From NCBI GenBank assembly GCA_964492895.1, contig CAZBLR010000006.1:27240-91239 (forward strand): a stretch of DNA of 64,000 bases. The letters run 5' to 3'. This DNA comes from DATLWN01 sp964492895 (GTDB lineage Bacteria; Pseudomonadota; Zetaproteobacteria; Mariprofundales; Mariprofundaceae). Every line of letters begins with the position of its first letter. The first letter of the stretch is position 1. Below are positions 51,836 through 60,154 of the stretch, piece by piece. The notes under the pieces were generated by a model. The model was not told the origin of the DNA. It did not search any database and saw only the letters and a program-made list of their open reading frames with translations. The position numbers and the translations under genes are program-made.

Positions 51836-54178
51836 TTAACGCGTCAGACCGGCGTACAGCATCGGCAGCTTCTCCGGCAGGCGCTCGACATGGTCGACGA
51901 CCATGTAGTTGCGCTGGCCGAAGATGCGCGACACATAGGCGTCGGCGCGCGGATCCAGGCTCATGCAATAGGTCATGATGCCCGATTTTTCCGCTTCCTC
52001 AACCGCCTTCTTGGTGTCGAAGCGCAGGTACTGCGGATCGCGCACGTCGATGTCCGCCGGCTCGCCGTCGGTGATGACGATCAACAGCTTCTTGGATGAG
52101 CGCTGCAGCTTCAGGTAATGGCTGGCGTGCCGAATGGCCGCCCCCATGCGCGTGGACAGCTGCCCGCTCATGCCGGCGAGCTTGGCCTTCGGCTGCTCGT
52201 CGTAGGGATGGTCGAAGTCCTTGAAGCGGTAGTACTCGACATCATGCCGCCCGTCCGAGCAGAAGCCGTGGATGGCGAAGGGATCGCCGACCTTGTCGAT
52301 GGCGTCGGCGAGCAGCACGCAGGCCTCGCGCGTCAGATCCAGCACCGAGTAGTCCTTGCCCGCCACCTTGTCGTTGGTCGATTCGGACAGGTCGAGCAGC
52401 ACCAGCACCGAGATATCCCGCGTCTTGCGCACCGAGCGCATCATCACACGCGGATCCGGCTGGTTGCCCATGCGGATGTCGGTCAGCGCCGCGATGGCGG
52501 CATTGATATCGAGCTCGTCGCCGTCCTCGAGCTTGCGGATGCGTTGCACGCCCTGCGGCTGCATGGCATCCAGCAGGAACTTCATGCGCGAGATCAGCCG
52601 CTTGTTGCGCGAAACGATATCATCGATGACGTCGAGTTCGCCGGCACGGCTGCGCTTTTCCTGCACCGTCACCCAGCTCGGCCGTTCCAGCTGGATCTGG
52701 TAGTCCCATTCGGAGTAATGGAACGGCTCGGACAAGGGTTCCTTGCCCTCGAGCTCGTTGTAGGACTTGCCGCCGCTTTCGTCGCCGATGTTCTCGTAGG
52801 GAAACAGCTCGGTGCCCAGCACCCAGATCTCCTGGGCATCATCGCCCGCGGTTTCAACATCGATCTCATTCGCCATTTCCATCACATTCACGTACTTGCG
52901 CACCTGCCTGATGGTGTCGTAACCGGCACTCGCCGCCTTGGCGAAATCGAATTCCTCGAACGCCCAGAAATAGCGGTTGTCGTCGCGGTAGGGTGCGCTC
53001 AGCACGTCCGTGCGCGGGTTGAAGGCGATCCTTTTGTCCTGCAGGGCATGCGCCAGCTGCACACCGATATCCCACGACACCTGGTTCGAATCCAGCGCAT
53101 CCTGCGCCTGGGCGAACAGGTCACGAGCCTCGGCGATCCACGGATCGTCGTCCTCGTAGCCATCGTCGAGCAGGGCCCGGGCCAGGCGGTTCAGGTAATC
53201 GCCGACCGTGGCGGACTGATCCGGCGTGGCCGTATGCAACGCCGCCCACAGCGGCTTCAGCCCCGGAAAGCGGCGGATGGACAGCGTCTCCACGCGCGCG
53301 TCCTCGATCACCGAGATCACGGCCATCTGCAACGGGTTCAGTGCCTCGGCCGAGATCGGCTGCTGCGTCTCGACGATGTGCGCCGCACTGTGGGCCGCCG
53401 CCGCGCGGTACAGCGACAGCCCGGGCACGCCCCCGACATCGTCGAAGGCATCCGGCAGGTGGATCAGGTAATCCTCGATATAGGGCCTGTATCCCTCGCG
53501 GGTCTCGAAATCGCCGGAGGTCGGGCGCATGAAGAAATCGCGGCCCCACAGCGCGCGCAGGTACATGTTGATGCGCCGCTGCACATCGACGAACAGCGTG
53601 CCCTTGCGCTCCTTCTGCAGCACCGCCATGGCCTCCTTGGATTCCAGGCCGAAGTAACGGATCTGCTCCTCGTAGTTGGTGCGGTAGGCATGGGCGCCCC
53701 ACAACGCCCAGCGGCGCAGGCCGCCGAGGGTCAGCTGGCCGAACAGCATATCCAGCTTGTCCAGCATCGGACGCACCCCGCGTGGCGCCTGGGCCAGCAG
53801 GGTGTTCAGGAACTTCAGGTAATTCATGAACAGATCGGCGTCGCCCAGACGCCCGGCCGCCGTCGGCGCGGTGGCGATCATCATCTCGATCACGGCCCCC
53901 GACGTCTTCGAGGCCATGTTCAGCGCCGCATGCGCCAGCTCGCCGACGACATCCTCGCCGACCTCCTGCGCCACCTGCGGTGCCTGCTCGATCCATGCCA
54001 GCACCAGGCCCGGCCCCCGGCCAAGGCCTTTCAGGGCCGCCGTCCCCTTCAGGTAATTGTCCAGGCCGCGCGGTGAAAACACCCGCGTCGCGCCGGTCCA
54101 GGTGGCCTCCAGGAGTTCACGCTCCTCCGAAGCCAAACCTTCGAGGAGTTCCTCATAGTCATCCAGCAGAATCGCCAT
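51836..54178 (-). CDS. cbbO: CbbO, VWA-domain RuBisCO activase subunit (form I operon)
   Basis: 780 residues. C-terminal VWA domain with MIDAS motif DLSES near 595 and LLIVITDGEPADIDV. The N-terminal region (MAILLDDYEELLEGL onward) is helical and diverges from that of the form II CbbO apart from blocks such as GLKPLWAALH, so the two CbbO proteins are specialised. 33 bases downstream of cbbQ. Last gene of cbbL-cbbS-cbbQ-cbbO. Confidence 0.95.
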   Translation of the reverse strand: MAILLDDYEELLEGLASEERELLEATWTGATRVFSPRGLDNYLKGTAALKGLGRGPGLVLAWIEQAPQVAQEVGEDVVGELAHAALNMASKTSGAVIEMMIATAPTAAGRLGDADLFMNYLKFLNTLLAQAPRGVRPMLDKLDMLFGQLTLGGLRRWALWGAHAYRTNYEEQIRYFGLESKEAMAVLQKERKGTLFVDVQRRINMYLRALWGRDFFMRPTSGDFETREGYRPYIEDYLIHLPDAFDDVGGVPGLSLYRAAAAHSAAHIVETQQPISAEALNPLQMAVISVIEDARVETLSIRRFPGLKPLWAALHTATPDQSATVGDYLNRLARALLDDGYEDDDPWIAEARDLFAQAQDALDSNQVSWDIGVQLAHALQDKRIAFNPRTDVLSAPYRDDNRYFWAFEEFDFAKAASAGYDTIRQVRKYVNVMEMANEIDVETAGDDAQEIWVLGTELFPYENIGDESGGKSYNELEGKEPLSEPFHYSEWDYQIQLERPSWVTVQEKRSRAGELDVIDDIVSRNKRLISRMKFLLDAMQPQGVQRIRKLEDGDELDINAAIAALTDIRMGNQPDPRVMMRSVRKTRDISVLVLLDLSESTNDKVAGKDYSVLDLTREACVLLADAIDKVGDPFAIHGFCSDGRHDVEYYRFKDFDHPYDEQPKAKLAGMSGQLSTRMGAAIRHASHYLKLQRSSKKLLIVITDGEPADIDVRDPQYLRFDTKKAVEEAEKSGIMTYCMSLDPRADAYVSRIFGQRNYMVVDHVERLPEKLPMLYAGLTR

Positions 54179-54211
54179 GCCCGATCTCTCCGTGCTTACC
54201 GATACCAGCGG

Positions 54212-55015
54212 TCAAAAGAACGTCGTGACGGCGGCATCCAGGGCGTCTCGCATGTCCGGATCGTCGGTGATCGGACGAACCAGGGCCACGCGGCAGGCGC
54301 TCTGGGGCGCAACGCCCTTGGCGATCAGGTTGCCCGCATACACGAGCATACGGGTCGAGATACCCTCATCCAGGCCATGACCCTTGAGGTTGCGTGCGCG
54401 CTCGGCGATCGACACCAGCTTGTCCGCCACATCGACCTTGACACCGCTCTCGTGGGCCACGATCTCGGCCTCGATGCCGTGCTCGGGGTAGCTGAAGTCC
54501 AGGGCGCCGAAACGCTGCTTCGTCGACTGCTTCAGATCCTTCATCAGGCTCTGGTAGCCGGGGTTGTAGGAGATCACCAGCTGGAAATCGGGATGCGCGT
54601 GCACGAGCTCGCCCTTCTTCTCCAGCGGCAGCACCCGGCGGTTATCGGTCAACGGATGGATCACCACGGTGGTGTCCTGGCGCGCCTCGACGACCTCGTC
54701 CAGGTAGCAGATGGCGCCATGACGCGCGGCCACGGCCAGCGGCCCGTCCTGCCAGGTCGTGCCGTTCGCATCCAGCAGGAAGCGGCCGACCAGGTCGGAC
54801 GCCGTCATGTCCTCGTTGCAGGCCACGGTGATCAGCGGCTTGCCCAGCTTCCATGCCATGTACTCGACGAAACGGGTCTTGCCGCAGCCGGTGGGGCCCT
54901 TGAGCATCATCGGCATGCGCACGGAATAGGCCGCCTCATACAGCTCCACCTCGTCCGCCACCGGGTGGTAATAGGGCTGTTTGTCCACAATGTATTGTTT
55001 GATGACGTCGTTCAT
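54212..55015 (-). CDS. cbbQ: CbbQ, MoxR-type AAA+ ATPase (form I operon)
   Basis: 267 residues. Walker A GPTGCGKT and Walker B AICYLDE, with the same VISYNPGYQSLMKDLKQSTKQRF region as the form II CbbQ; N-terminus MNDVIKQYIVDKQPYYHP. Two full CbbQO pairs in one cluster mirror the CbbQ1O1/Q2O2 pattern described in Acidithiobacillus. GGAG lies eight bases before the ATG. Confidence 0.96.
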   Translation of the reverse strand: MNDVIKQYIVDKQPYYHPVADEVELYEAAYSVRMPMMLKGPTGCGKTRFVEYMAWKLGKPLITVACNEDMTASDLVGRFLLDANGTTWQDGPLAVAARHGAICYLDEVVEARQDTTVVIHPLTDNRRVLPLEKKGELVHAHPDFQLVISYNPGYQSLMKDLKQSTKQRFGALDFSYPEHGIEAEIVAHESGVKVDVADKLVSIAERARNLKGHGLDEGISTRMLVYAGNLIAKGVAPQSACRVALVRPITDDPDMRDALDAAVTTFF

Positions 55016-55070
55016 CCTCAAGCTCCTGTCCATAAAGGTGTTCCATTCCCGCATCCATGGATGCCGGGCC

Positions 55071-55114
55071 AAGAAAAAAGCGCCCCCGCCGCCTTGCGGC
55101 TACGGGAGCGCTTT
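55071..55114 (-). terminator. Terminator-like hairpin after cbbS
   Basis: On the minus strand AAAGCGCTCCCG...CCGC pairs with GCGG..GGGGGCGC with a loop AAG, then TTTTTTCTT. It lies between cbbS and cbbQ, so readthrough would set a low activase level relative to RuBisCO. Confidence 0.8.
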
Positions 55115-55139
55115 ACATCAGACTCCCGTACGGGATGGA

Positions 55140-55496
55140 TCAGACGGTCTTGCCGCGGTAGATCACCATGGCCGCACCCTGGCTCTGCTGGAAGTTGTCA
55201 TAGCCGACCAGGCGCACATGGTTGTTCGGGTTGGCCTTGTGGCAGGCCTCGGCCTCGGCCAGGATCAGATCCACGTCGGTCTCGCCGAACATCGGCAACT
55301 TCCACATGTACCAGTAGTTGTCCATCAGGTGCTCGGGCTCCGTGTGCTCGATGGCCGGGTTCCAGCCCTTCTTGACGATGTACTCGACCTGCTTGCGGAT
55401 CTTGTCGGCGCTCATCGCCGGCAGATACGAGAAGGTCTCGAACTTGCGGCTGGCGGGATCGTTCAGCCGCGACTTGTAGTCCTGCATTTCGCTCAT
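55140..55496 (-). CDS. cbbS: RuBisCO form I small subunit
   Basis: 118 residues with the small-subunit signature YLPAMSADKIRKQVEYIVKKGWNPAIEH and YWYMWKLPMFGETD. With CbbL it forms the L8S8 enzyme. The linkage to cbbQ and the absence of carboxysome genes indicate form IAq. AAGGAG nine bases upstream. Separated from cbbL by a 69-base spacer with a hairpin. Confidence 0.97.
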   Translation of the reverse strand: MSEMQDYKSRLNDPASRKFETFSYLPAMSADKIRKQVEYIVKKGWNPAIEHTEPEHLMDNYWYMWKLPMFGETDVDLILAEAEACHKANPNNHVRLVGYDNFQQSQGAAMVIYRGKTV

Positions 55497-55533
55497 GTTT
55501 GGATTCTCCTTGGATATCGATTCGGTTTGAGGA

Positions 55534-55558
55534 GCCGGGGCACACGGGGCGCCCCGGC
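55534..55558 (-). other. Hairpin between cbbL and cbbS
   Basis: Perfect 8-base GC arms (GCCGGGGC at 55534-55541, complement 55551-55558) around nine bases, seven bases after the cbbL stop. No T-run; more likely an mRNA-stabilising or processing structure than a terminator, since cbbS must be expressed in equal amount. Confidence 0.6.
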
Positions 55559-55565
55559 ATCGCCA

Positions 55566-56987
55566 TTACTTGTGCTGAACGTCCAGCTTGTCGACGGTGT
55601 CGAACTCGAACTTGATTTCCTTCCACGTCTCCATGGCGGTCTTCAGCTCGGGGCTCGACTTGGCAGCCTCGGTCAGGATGGCCTTGCCTTCCTTCTCGAT
55701 CTGCACACCCTCGTTGCGGGCCTCGACACAGGCCTCAAGCGCCACACGGTTGGCCGCGGCACCGGCCGCGTTGCCCCACGGGTGGCCCAGGGTGCCGCCG
55801 CCGAACTGCAGCACCGAGTCGTCACCGAAGATGCTGACCAGCGCCGGCATGTGCCAGACATGGATACCGCCGGAAGCCACCGGGAACACGCCCGGCATGG
55901 AGCCCCAGTCCTGATCGAAGAAGATGCCGCGGGAACGGTCTTCCTTGATGAAGGAATCGCGCATGATGTCGATCCAGCCCAGCGTCGCCTCGCGGTCGCC
56001 CTCGAGCTTGCCGACGACGGTGCCGGAGTGCAGGTGGTCGCCACCGGACAGGCGCAGGATCTTGGCCAGCACGCGGAAGTGGATACCGTGGTGCGGGTTG
56101 CGGTCCAGCACGGCGTGCATGGCACGGTGGATGTGCAGCAGCAGGCCGTTGTCGCGGCACCAGTTGGCCAGGCCGGTATTGGCGCAGAAGCCGCCGGTGA
56201 TGTAGTCGTGCATGATGATCGGGGCGCCGATCTCCTTGGCGTACTCGGCACGCTTGTACATCTCCTCCGGGGTCGGCGCGGTCACGTTCAGGTAGTGACC
56301 CTTGCGCTCACCGGTCTCGCGCTCGGACTTCTCGATGGCCTCCATGACGAAGTCGAAACGCTGACGCCAGCGCATGAACGGCTGGGAGTTGACGTTCTCG
56401 TCGTCCTTGGTGAAGTCCAGGCCACCGCGCAGGCACTCGTAGACGGCACGGCCGTAGTTCTTCGCCGACAGGCCGAGCTTCGGCTTGATGGTGCAGCCCA
56501 GCAGCGGACGGCCGTACTTGTTCATGACGTCGCGCTCGACCTGGATGCCGTGCGGCGGACCACCGCAGGTCTTCACATAGGCGATCGGGAAGCGAACGTC
56601 CTCGAGACGCAGGGCGCGCACGGCCTTGAAGCCGAACACGTTGCCGACCAGCGAGGTGAACACGTTCACCACCGAGCCTTCCTCGAACAGGTCGATCGGG
56701 TAGGCGATGAAGGCGTAGAAGCAGGTGTCGTCACCCGGCACGTCCTCGATGGCATAGGCCCGGCCCTTGTAGTAGTCTAGGTCGGTCAACAGGTCGGTCC
56801 ACACCGTGGTCCAGGTTCCGGTGGAGGACTCGGCGGCCACGGCGGCTGCCGCCTCTTCGCGGTCCACGCCCGGCTGCGGAGTGATCTTGAAGCACGCCAG
56901 GATATCGGTATCCAGCGGTGTGTATTCGGGCATCCAGTAGGTCTGCCGGTATTCCTTCACACCGGCGTTGTATGTTTTAACAGCCAT
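55566..56987 (-). CDS. cbbL: RuBisCO form I large subunit
   Basis: 473 residues. Active-site Lys168 in GCTIKPKLGL, carbamylated Lys194 with Asp196 and Glu197 in FTKDDEN, and the phosphate site GGGTLGHPWGN. Green-type form IA. It catalyses carboxylation of ribulose-1,5-bisphosphate with better specificity than form II. First gene of the form I operon; divergent from a second cbbR. Confidence 0.98.
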   Translation of the reverse strand: MAVKTYNAGVKEYRQTYWMPEYTPLDTDILACFKITPQPGVDREEAAAAVAAESSTGTWTTVWTDLLTDLDYYKGRAYAIEDVPGDDTCFYAFIAYPIDLFEEGSVVNVFTSLVGNVFGFKAVRALRLEDVRFPIAYVKTCGGPPHGIQVERDVMNKYGRPLLGCTIKPKLGLSAKNYGRAVYECLRGGLDFTKDDENVNSQPFMRWRQRFDFVMEAIEKSERETGERKGHYLNVTAPTPEEMYKRAEYAKEIGAPIIMHDYITGGFCANTGLANWCRDNGLLLHIHRAMHAVLDRNPHHGIHFRVLAKILRLSGGDHLHSGTVVGKLEGDREATLGWIDIMRDSFIKEDRSRGIFFDQDWGSMPGVFPVASGGIHVWHMPALVSIFGDDSVLQFGGGTLGHPWGNAAGAAANRVALEACVEARNEGVQIEKEGKAILTEAAKSSPELKTAMETWKEIKFEFDTVDKLDVQHK

Positions 56988-57060
56988 AACAACTCCTCGA
57001 TTGAACTCGCCCCGTCGGCCTGGGCGGCAGTCACTTGACTTGCCCAGAACTGTAAGCGCG

Positions 57061-57114
57061 ATTTATCATAAGTTATATTCAGTTGTTTTGATTATTATGA
57101 TAAATTATACTTAT
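57061..57114. promoter_or_regulatory. CbbR operator region of the form I divergon
   Basis: A perfect 11-base inverted repeat, ATTTATCATAA (57061-57071) and TTATGATAAAT (57095-57105), is separated by 23 bases, so the arm centres are about three helical turns apart. Overlapping it is the T-N11-A box ATAAATTATACTTAT (57100-57114). TATGAT within 57065-57070 may be the cbbL -10 on the minus strand, but its -35 is poor, typical of an activator-dependent promoter. Confidence 0.6.
57083..57111 (+). promoter_or_regulatory. Candidate cbbR2 promoter
   Basis: TTGTTT (57083-57088) and TATACT (57106-57111) with a 17-base spacer. The right arm of the inverted repeat (57095-57105) lies inside the spacer and the T-N11-A box covers the -10, so bound CbbR would block its own transcription. 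Confidence 0.55.
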
Positions 57115-57149
57115 ACCATGACCGGAACGTCCCGATCCCGGGAGGCCCT

Positions 57150-58061
57150 ATGCATCTGACCTTGCGACAACTGACCGTATTCGAGTCCGTGGCCAGGCAT
57201 ATGAACTTCTCCCGTGCGGCCGAGGAGATGCACCTGTCGCAGCCGGCTGCGTCGATGCAGGTCAAGCAACTGGAAGAGAATATCGGCCTCCCGCTGTTCG
57301 AACAGCTCGGCAAGAAGATCTTCCTGACCGAGGCCGGACAGGAATTGCTCCACTACGCCCGAAGCATCAAGCAACAAGTCGAGGAAGCGCAGACGGCGCT
57401 CGAGGAGCTCAAGGGCCTGCATCGCGGCACCCTCCACCTGACCATGGCCTCCACCGCCAACTATTTCGCACCGCAGCTGCTCGCCGCCTTCCACGAGAAA
57501 TACCCGGACGCCAAGGTGCAGCTCGATGTGACCAACCGCTCCGGCCTGATCGAGGCCGTGCGCAACAACGCCACCGACATGGCCATCATGGGCCGCCCAC
57601 CGGCGGGCCAGGGTCTGGTCGGCATGCCGTTCATGAACAATCCCCTGGTGATCATCGCCCCGCCCGCGCATCCGTTGGCCGGGCGCAAGATGATCAAGCT
57701 GCAAGAGCTGGCTCAGGAGCCGTTCATCGTGCGCGAAAGCGATTCCGGCACCCGCATCGCCGCCGAGCGATTCTTCGCCGAGCATGGCATCCAGCTGATC
57801 ACCGGCATGGAGATGAACCGGTCGGAAGCGATCAAGCAGGCCGTGATGGCCGAGCTCGGCCTGGGCATCGTCTCGCTGCATACGATCGACATGGAACTGG
57901 CCCTGAAGCGCCTGGTGGTGCTGAAGGTGGAAGATTTCCCCATCATGCGCCAATGGCATATCGTCTATCGTCAGGGTAAGCGCTTCTCCGCCATCCCGAA
58001 GGCCTTCATGGAATTCGTCAAGGCGCATGCGGAGGAGCTGACGCCCACGCCGGAGGTCTAG
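57150..58061 (+). CDS. cbbR: CbbR, LysR-type regulator of the form I operon
   Basis: 303 residues. Winged helix VFESVARHMNFSRAAEEMHLSQPAASMQVKQL (in blocks, 11-42), effector domain with GTLHLTMASTANYFAPQL and KVEDFPIMRQWHIVYRQGKRFS. Strongly similar to CbbR1 across the whole length, an old duplication of regulator and operon. Divergent from cbbL by 162 bases, the same spacing as cbbR1 and cbbM. Confidence 0.96.
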   Translation: MHLTLRQLTVFESVARHMNFSRAAEEMHLSQPAASMQVKQLEENIGLPLFEQLGKKIFLTEAGQELLHYARSIKQQVEEAQTALEELKGLHRGTLHLTMASTANYFAPQLLAAFHEKYPDAKVQLDVTNRSGLIEAVRNNATDMAIMGRPPAGQGLVGMPFMNNPLVIIAPPAHPLAGRKMIKLQELAQEPFIVRESDSGTRIAAERFFAEHGIQLITGMEMNRSEAIKQAVMAELGLGIVSLHTIDMELALKRLVVLKVEDFPIMRQWHIVYRQGKRFSAIPKAFMEFVKAHAEELTPTPEV

Positions 58062-58107
58062 CAGGCATGACATATCGACCAGCCGACAACAACGGCTCCA
58101 CAGACGA

Positions 58108-59157
58108 ATGCACGCGATGGCGCGCCAACAAGGCGCCGCGCGTCTTTCAGCCATGAGCGATTCCGATCTGGGGACACTGGCCGCCACCCTGAAGCGCCAG
58201 CTGCCGCAGGCCACGGAGGCGCACCTGTTGCGCCTGGCCGAGATGCTGGCCGTAGCGACGATCCCCCCGAACCCGAAAGTCATCGCCGCCCTGATCGCCG
58301 AGGGCTGTGATCCGAACAGTCTGCATGCCGCCATGCTGTTCGGACGCGAGATGGCCATCGAGCGATTGGTGCGCCATGGCGGCCTGGAACCGGACCTCCT
58401 CGACACGACATTGTCACGCTTCGACCGCATGATCTCCATCCTGATGCACCACCTTGTCGAGCAGCTTGAGAGCCGGCTCTCAAGCCGCGAGCAGGAGAAC
58501 CTGCTTTCCAAGGCCGCGATGACCTGGATGCGCGAAGGGCAAATCGAGCTGTACAACTATTTCATGGAGATGCCGGTCAAGGCCCGGGTTGCGGTGCACG
58601 ACGTTCATGAACAGACCATGGCCGTCGAGAAAAGCAACGAACTCGTGTACACCATCGCTGCCGGCGAACACGGGCGATGCGTGATGACCAGCCTGCCGGG
58701 CAGCCGTCTGGTCCTGATGCTGGAGGTCGTCAGCACCATCGGCAACAAGGTCAATCTCAAGCATGCCAGGATCTTCCCGCAGGTGAGGGAACGCCGGCGG
58801 TTTCCACGGGTGCAGCCGGAGCCCCTGCTGGCCGTCACGCTCGACATCACGGGCAGCGGCACCCCCGAGGCCCACGCCCTGGACTATTCGGAAAACGGCA
58901 TGGGCCTGATCCTGCATCAGCGCACCACCCTTCGCCCCGGTCATGTCATCGGCATCGATTGGTTCACCTACGGCAAACAACTGAGATCCGCGGCCGCCAT
59001 CCGCTGGCTGCAACAGGAGGAGGACAACACGCGTCTGGGCGTCGAACTGACGCACGACGACAACACCAAGCTGCAATTGCAGCAGATGGTCGCCCGCGCG
59101 CAGCGGAACGTCCTGGGACGCCTGCGGATGAAAGGGATTCCCGATTCCCTGCTCTAG
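58108..59157 (+). CDS. PilZ-domain protein
   Basis: 349 residues. A large helical N-terminal region (about 1-220) without a recognised motif, then a PilZ domain with RRRFPRV (near 230, cyclic di-GMP RxxxR) and DYSENGMGL (near 258, D/NxSxxG). It is expected to bind cyclic di-GMP and control motility, adhesion or secretion. Starts at 58108, 58117 and 58153 are possible; none has a strong ribosome site. Convergent four-base overlap with the CysZ-like gene. Confidence 0.85.
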   Translation: MHAMARQQGAARLSAMSDSDLGTLAATLKRQLPQATEAHLLRLAEMLAVATIPPNPKVIAALIAEGCDPNSLHAAMLFGREMAIERLVRHGGLEPDLLDTTLSRFDRMISILMHHLVEQLESRLSSREQENLLSKAAMTWMREGQIELYNYFMEMPVKARVAVHDVHEQTMAVEKSNELVYTIAAGEHGRCVMTSLPGSRLVLMLEVVSTIGNKVNLKHARIFPQVRERRRFPRVQPEPLLAVTLDITGSGTPEAHALDYSENGMGLILHQRTTLRPGHVIGIDWFTYGKQLRSAAAIRWLQQEEDNTRLGVELTHDDNTKLQLQQMVARAQRNVLGRLRMKGIPDSLL

Positions 59158-59864
59158 CACCCGGCATAATGCCGGCTCAGCGCCACCACGGCCGCCGGCA
59201 GGACCAGAACATTGAGCGCGGGTACCAGCATCAACAGCATGGCCGCCAGGCCGAATCCGAGATAATACCAGCGTTCCTCGCGCATCAGCTCGCGCCGCCG
59301 GGAGAAAGCCCACTGCCGGCGTGAGGCGGGAACGTCCAGCATCTCGTAGTTGAGAAAGCGGATGCCGGCATAGCCCCAGATCAGCGTAGCCGCCACCTGC
59401 CCGATCACGGGGACCACCAGGCAGGCTGCGGCCACCAGGCCCAGGGCGAGCAGCCCGAGCAGCGGCCGTACGGTACTCGCCAGGCTTTGCACGATCTGGG
59501 ACACCCAGGAAGCCTGGTTTTCCGGGACGTCGTGGCCCGCCAGGCCCTCCGTACGCGCCGCCAGCATGTCCAGCCAGGGACTGGTCATCGTCGAAGCCAG
59601 GCCCACGAACCCGACCACGCCGCTGATCAGCGCCAGCAGGAAGGCCAGGAGCCACGCCACCATCCCGAGCAGCTGCCAGTACCAGGCGTCGCTTTGCGGC
59701 AGCCACAGGTGCGCCAGGTGATCCGAGAGCCAGAACACGCCCGATGCCAGAAGCACGACGAGCAGCAACAGCAGGCCGAGCATCCGCCATAGCACGCTGC
59801 GCAGCGACCGCTCGACCAGGAGCAGGCGCAAGCCGTCGATGAGCGAAAGGGCCCCGCGGATCAT
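59154..59864 (-). CDS. EI24/CysZ-like membrane protein
   Basis: 236 residues with four or more membrane helices and the EI24 features: an N-terminal amphipathic segment, GLASTMTSPWLDMLAARTEGLAGHD in blocks (near 85-110) and LNYEMLDVPASRRQWAFSRRRELMREE (near 170). CysZ imports sulfate in E. coli; this branch is shorter at the C-terminus and its substrate is uncertain. Overlaps the DUF2007 gene by four bases. Confidence 0.85.
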   Translation of the reverse strand: MIRGALSLIDGLRLLLVERSLRSVLWRMLGLLLLLVVLLASGVFWLSDHLAHLWLPQSDAWYWQLLGMVAWLLAFLLALISGVVGFVGLASTMTSPWLDMLAARTEGLAGHDVPENQASWVSQIVQSLASTVRPLLGLLALGLVAAACLVVPVIGQVAATLIWGYAGIRFLNYEMLDVPASRRQWAFSRRRELMREERWYYLGFGLAAMLLMLVPALNVLVLPAAVVALSRHYAGC

Positions 59865-60070
59865 GCATCCATCCCGAGGTCTTCGAGGATGCGTCGCGCC
59901 GCATCCACGTCGCCCTCATCCACCATCACGTGCACATCCATGACAACGGGCAAGGGCAACAGGGCATGCATGCCGGCATGATCCACGCGGAATCGGATAT
60001 GCCGTTCCTGCAGGGCATCGCACAGGATCTGCAGCTGCACGGAATCCGAGACCCTTTTCAGCAAATGCAT
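59861..60070 (-). CDS. DUF2007 family protein
   Basis: 69 residues with the DUF2007 ferredoxin-like pattern: LLKRVSDSVQLQILCDALQ, IRFRVDH and VMVDEGDVDAARRILED. Putative signal-transducing or ligand-binding module. Coupled by overlap to the downstream CysZ-like gene; divergent from tldD. Confidence 0.86.
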   Translation of the reverse strand: MHLLKRVSDSVQLQILCDALQERHIRFRVDHAGMHALLPLPVVMDVHVMVDEGDVDAARRILEDLGMDA

Positions 60071-60154
60071 CGCCCAAGGCTATGGCCTGCCATCGACGCC
60101 GTCACGCCCGATATGCGCTTGACAGTGGATGCCCCGCATGAACGATAGGCGCCC

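Noticed and set aside
43339..58061. Carboxysome genes near RuBisCO
   Set aside because: No CsoS, CcmK or carbonic-anhydrase-like frames occur; both operons are of the CbbQO type without a shell.
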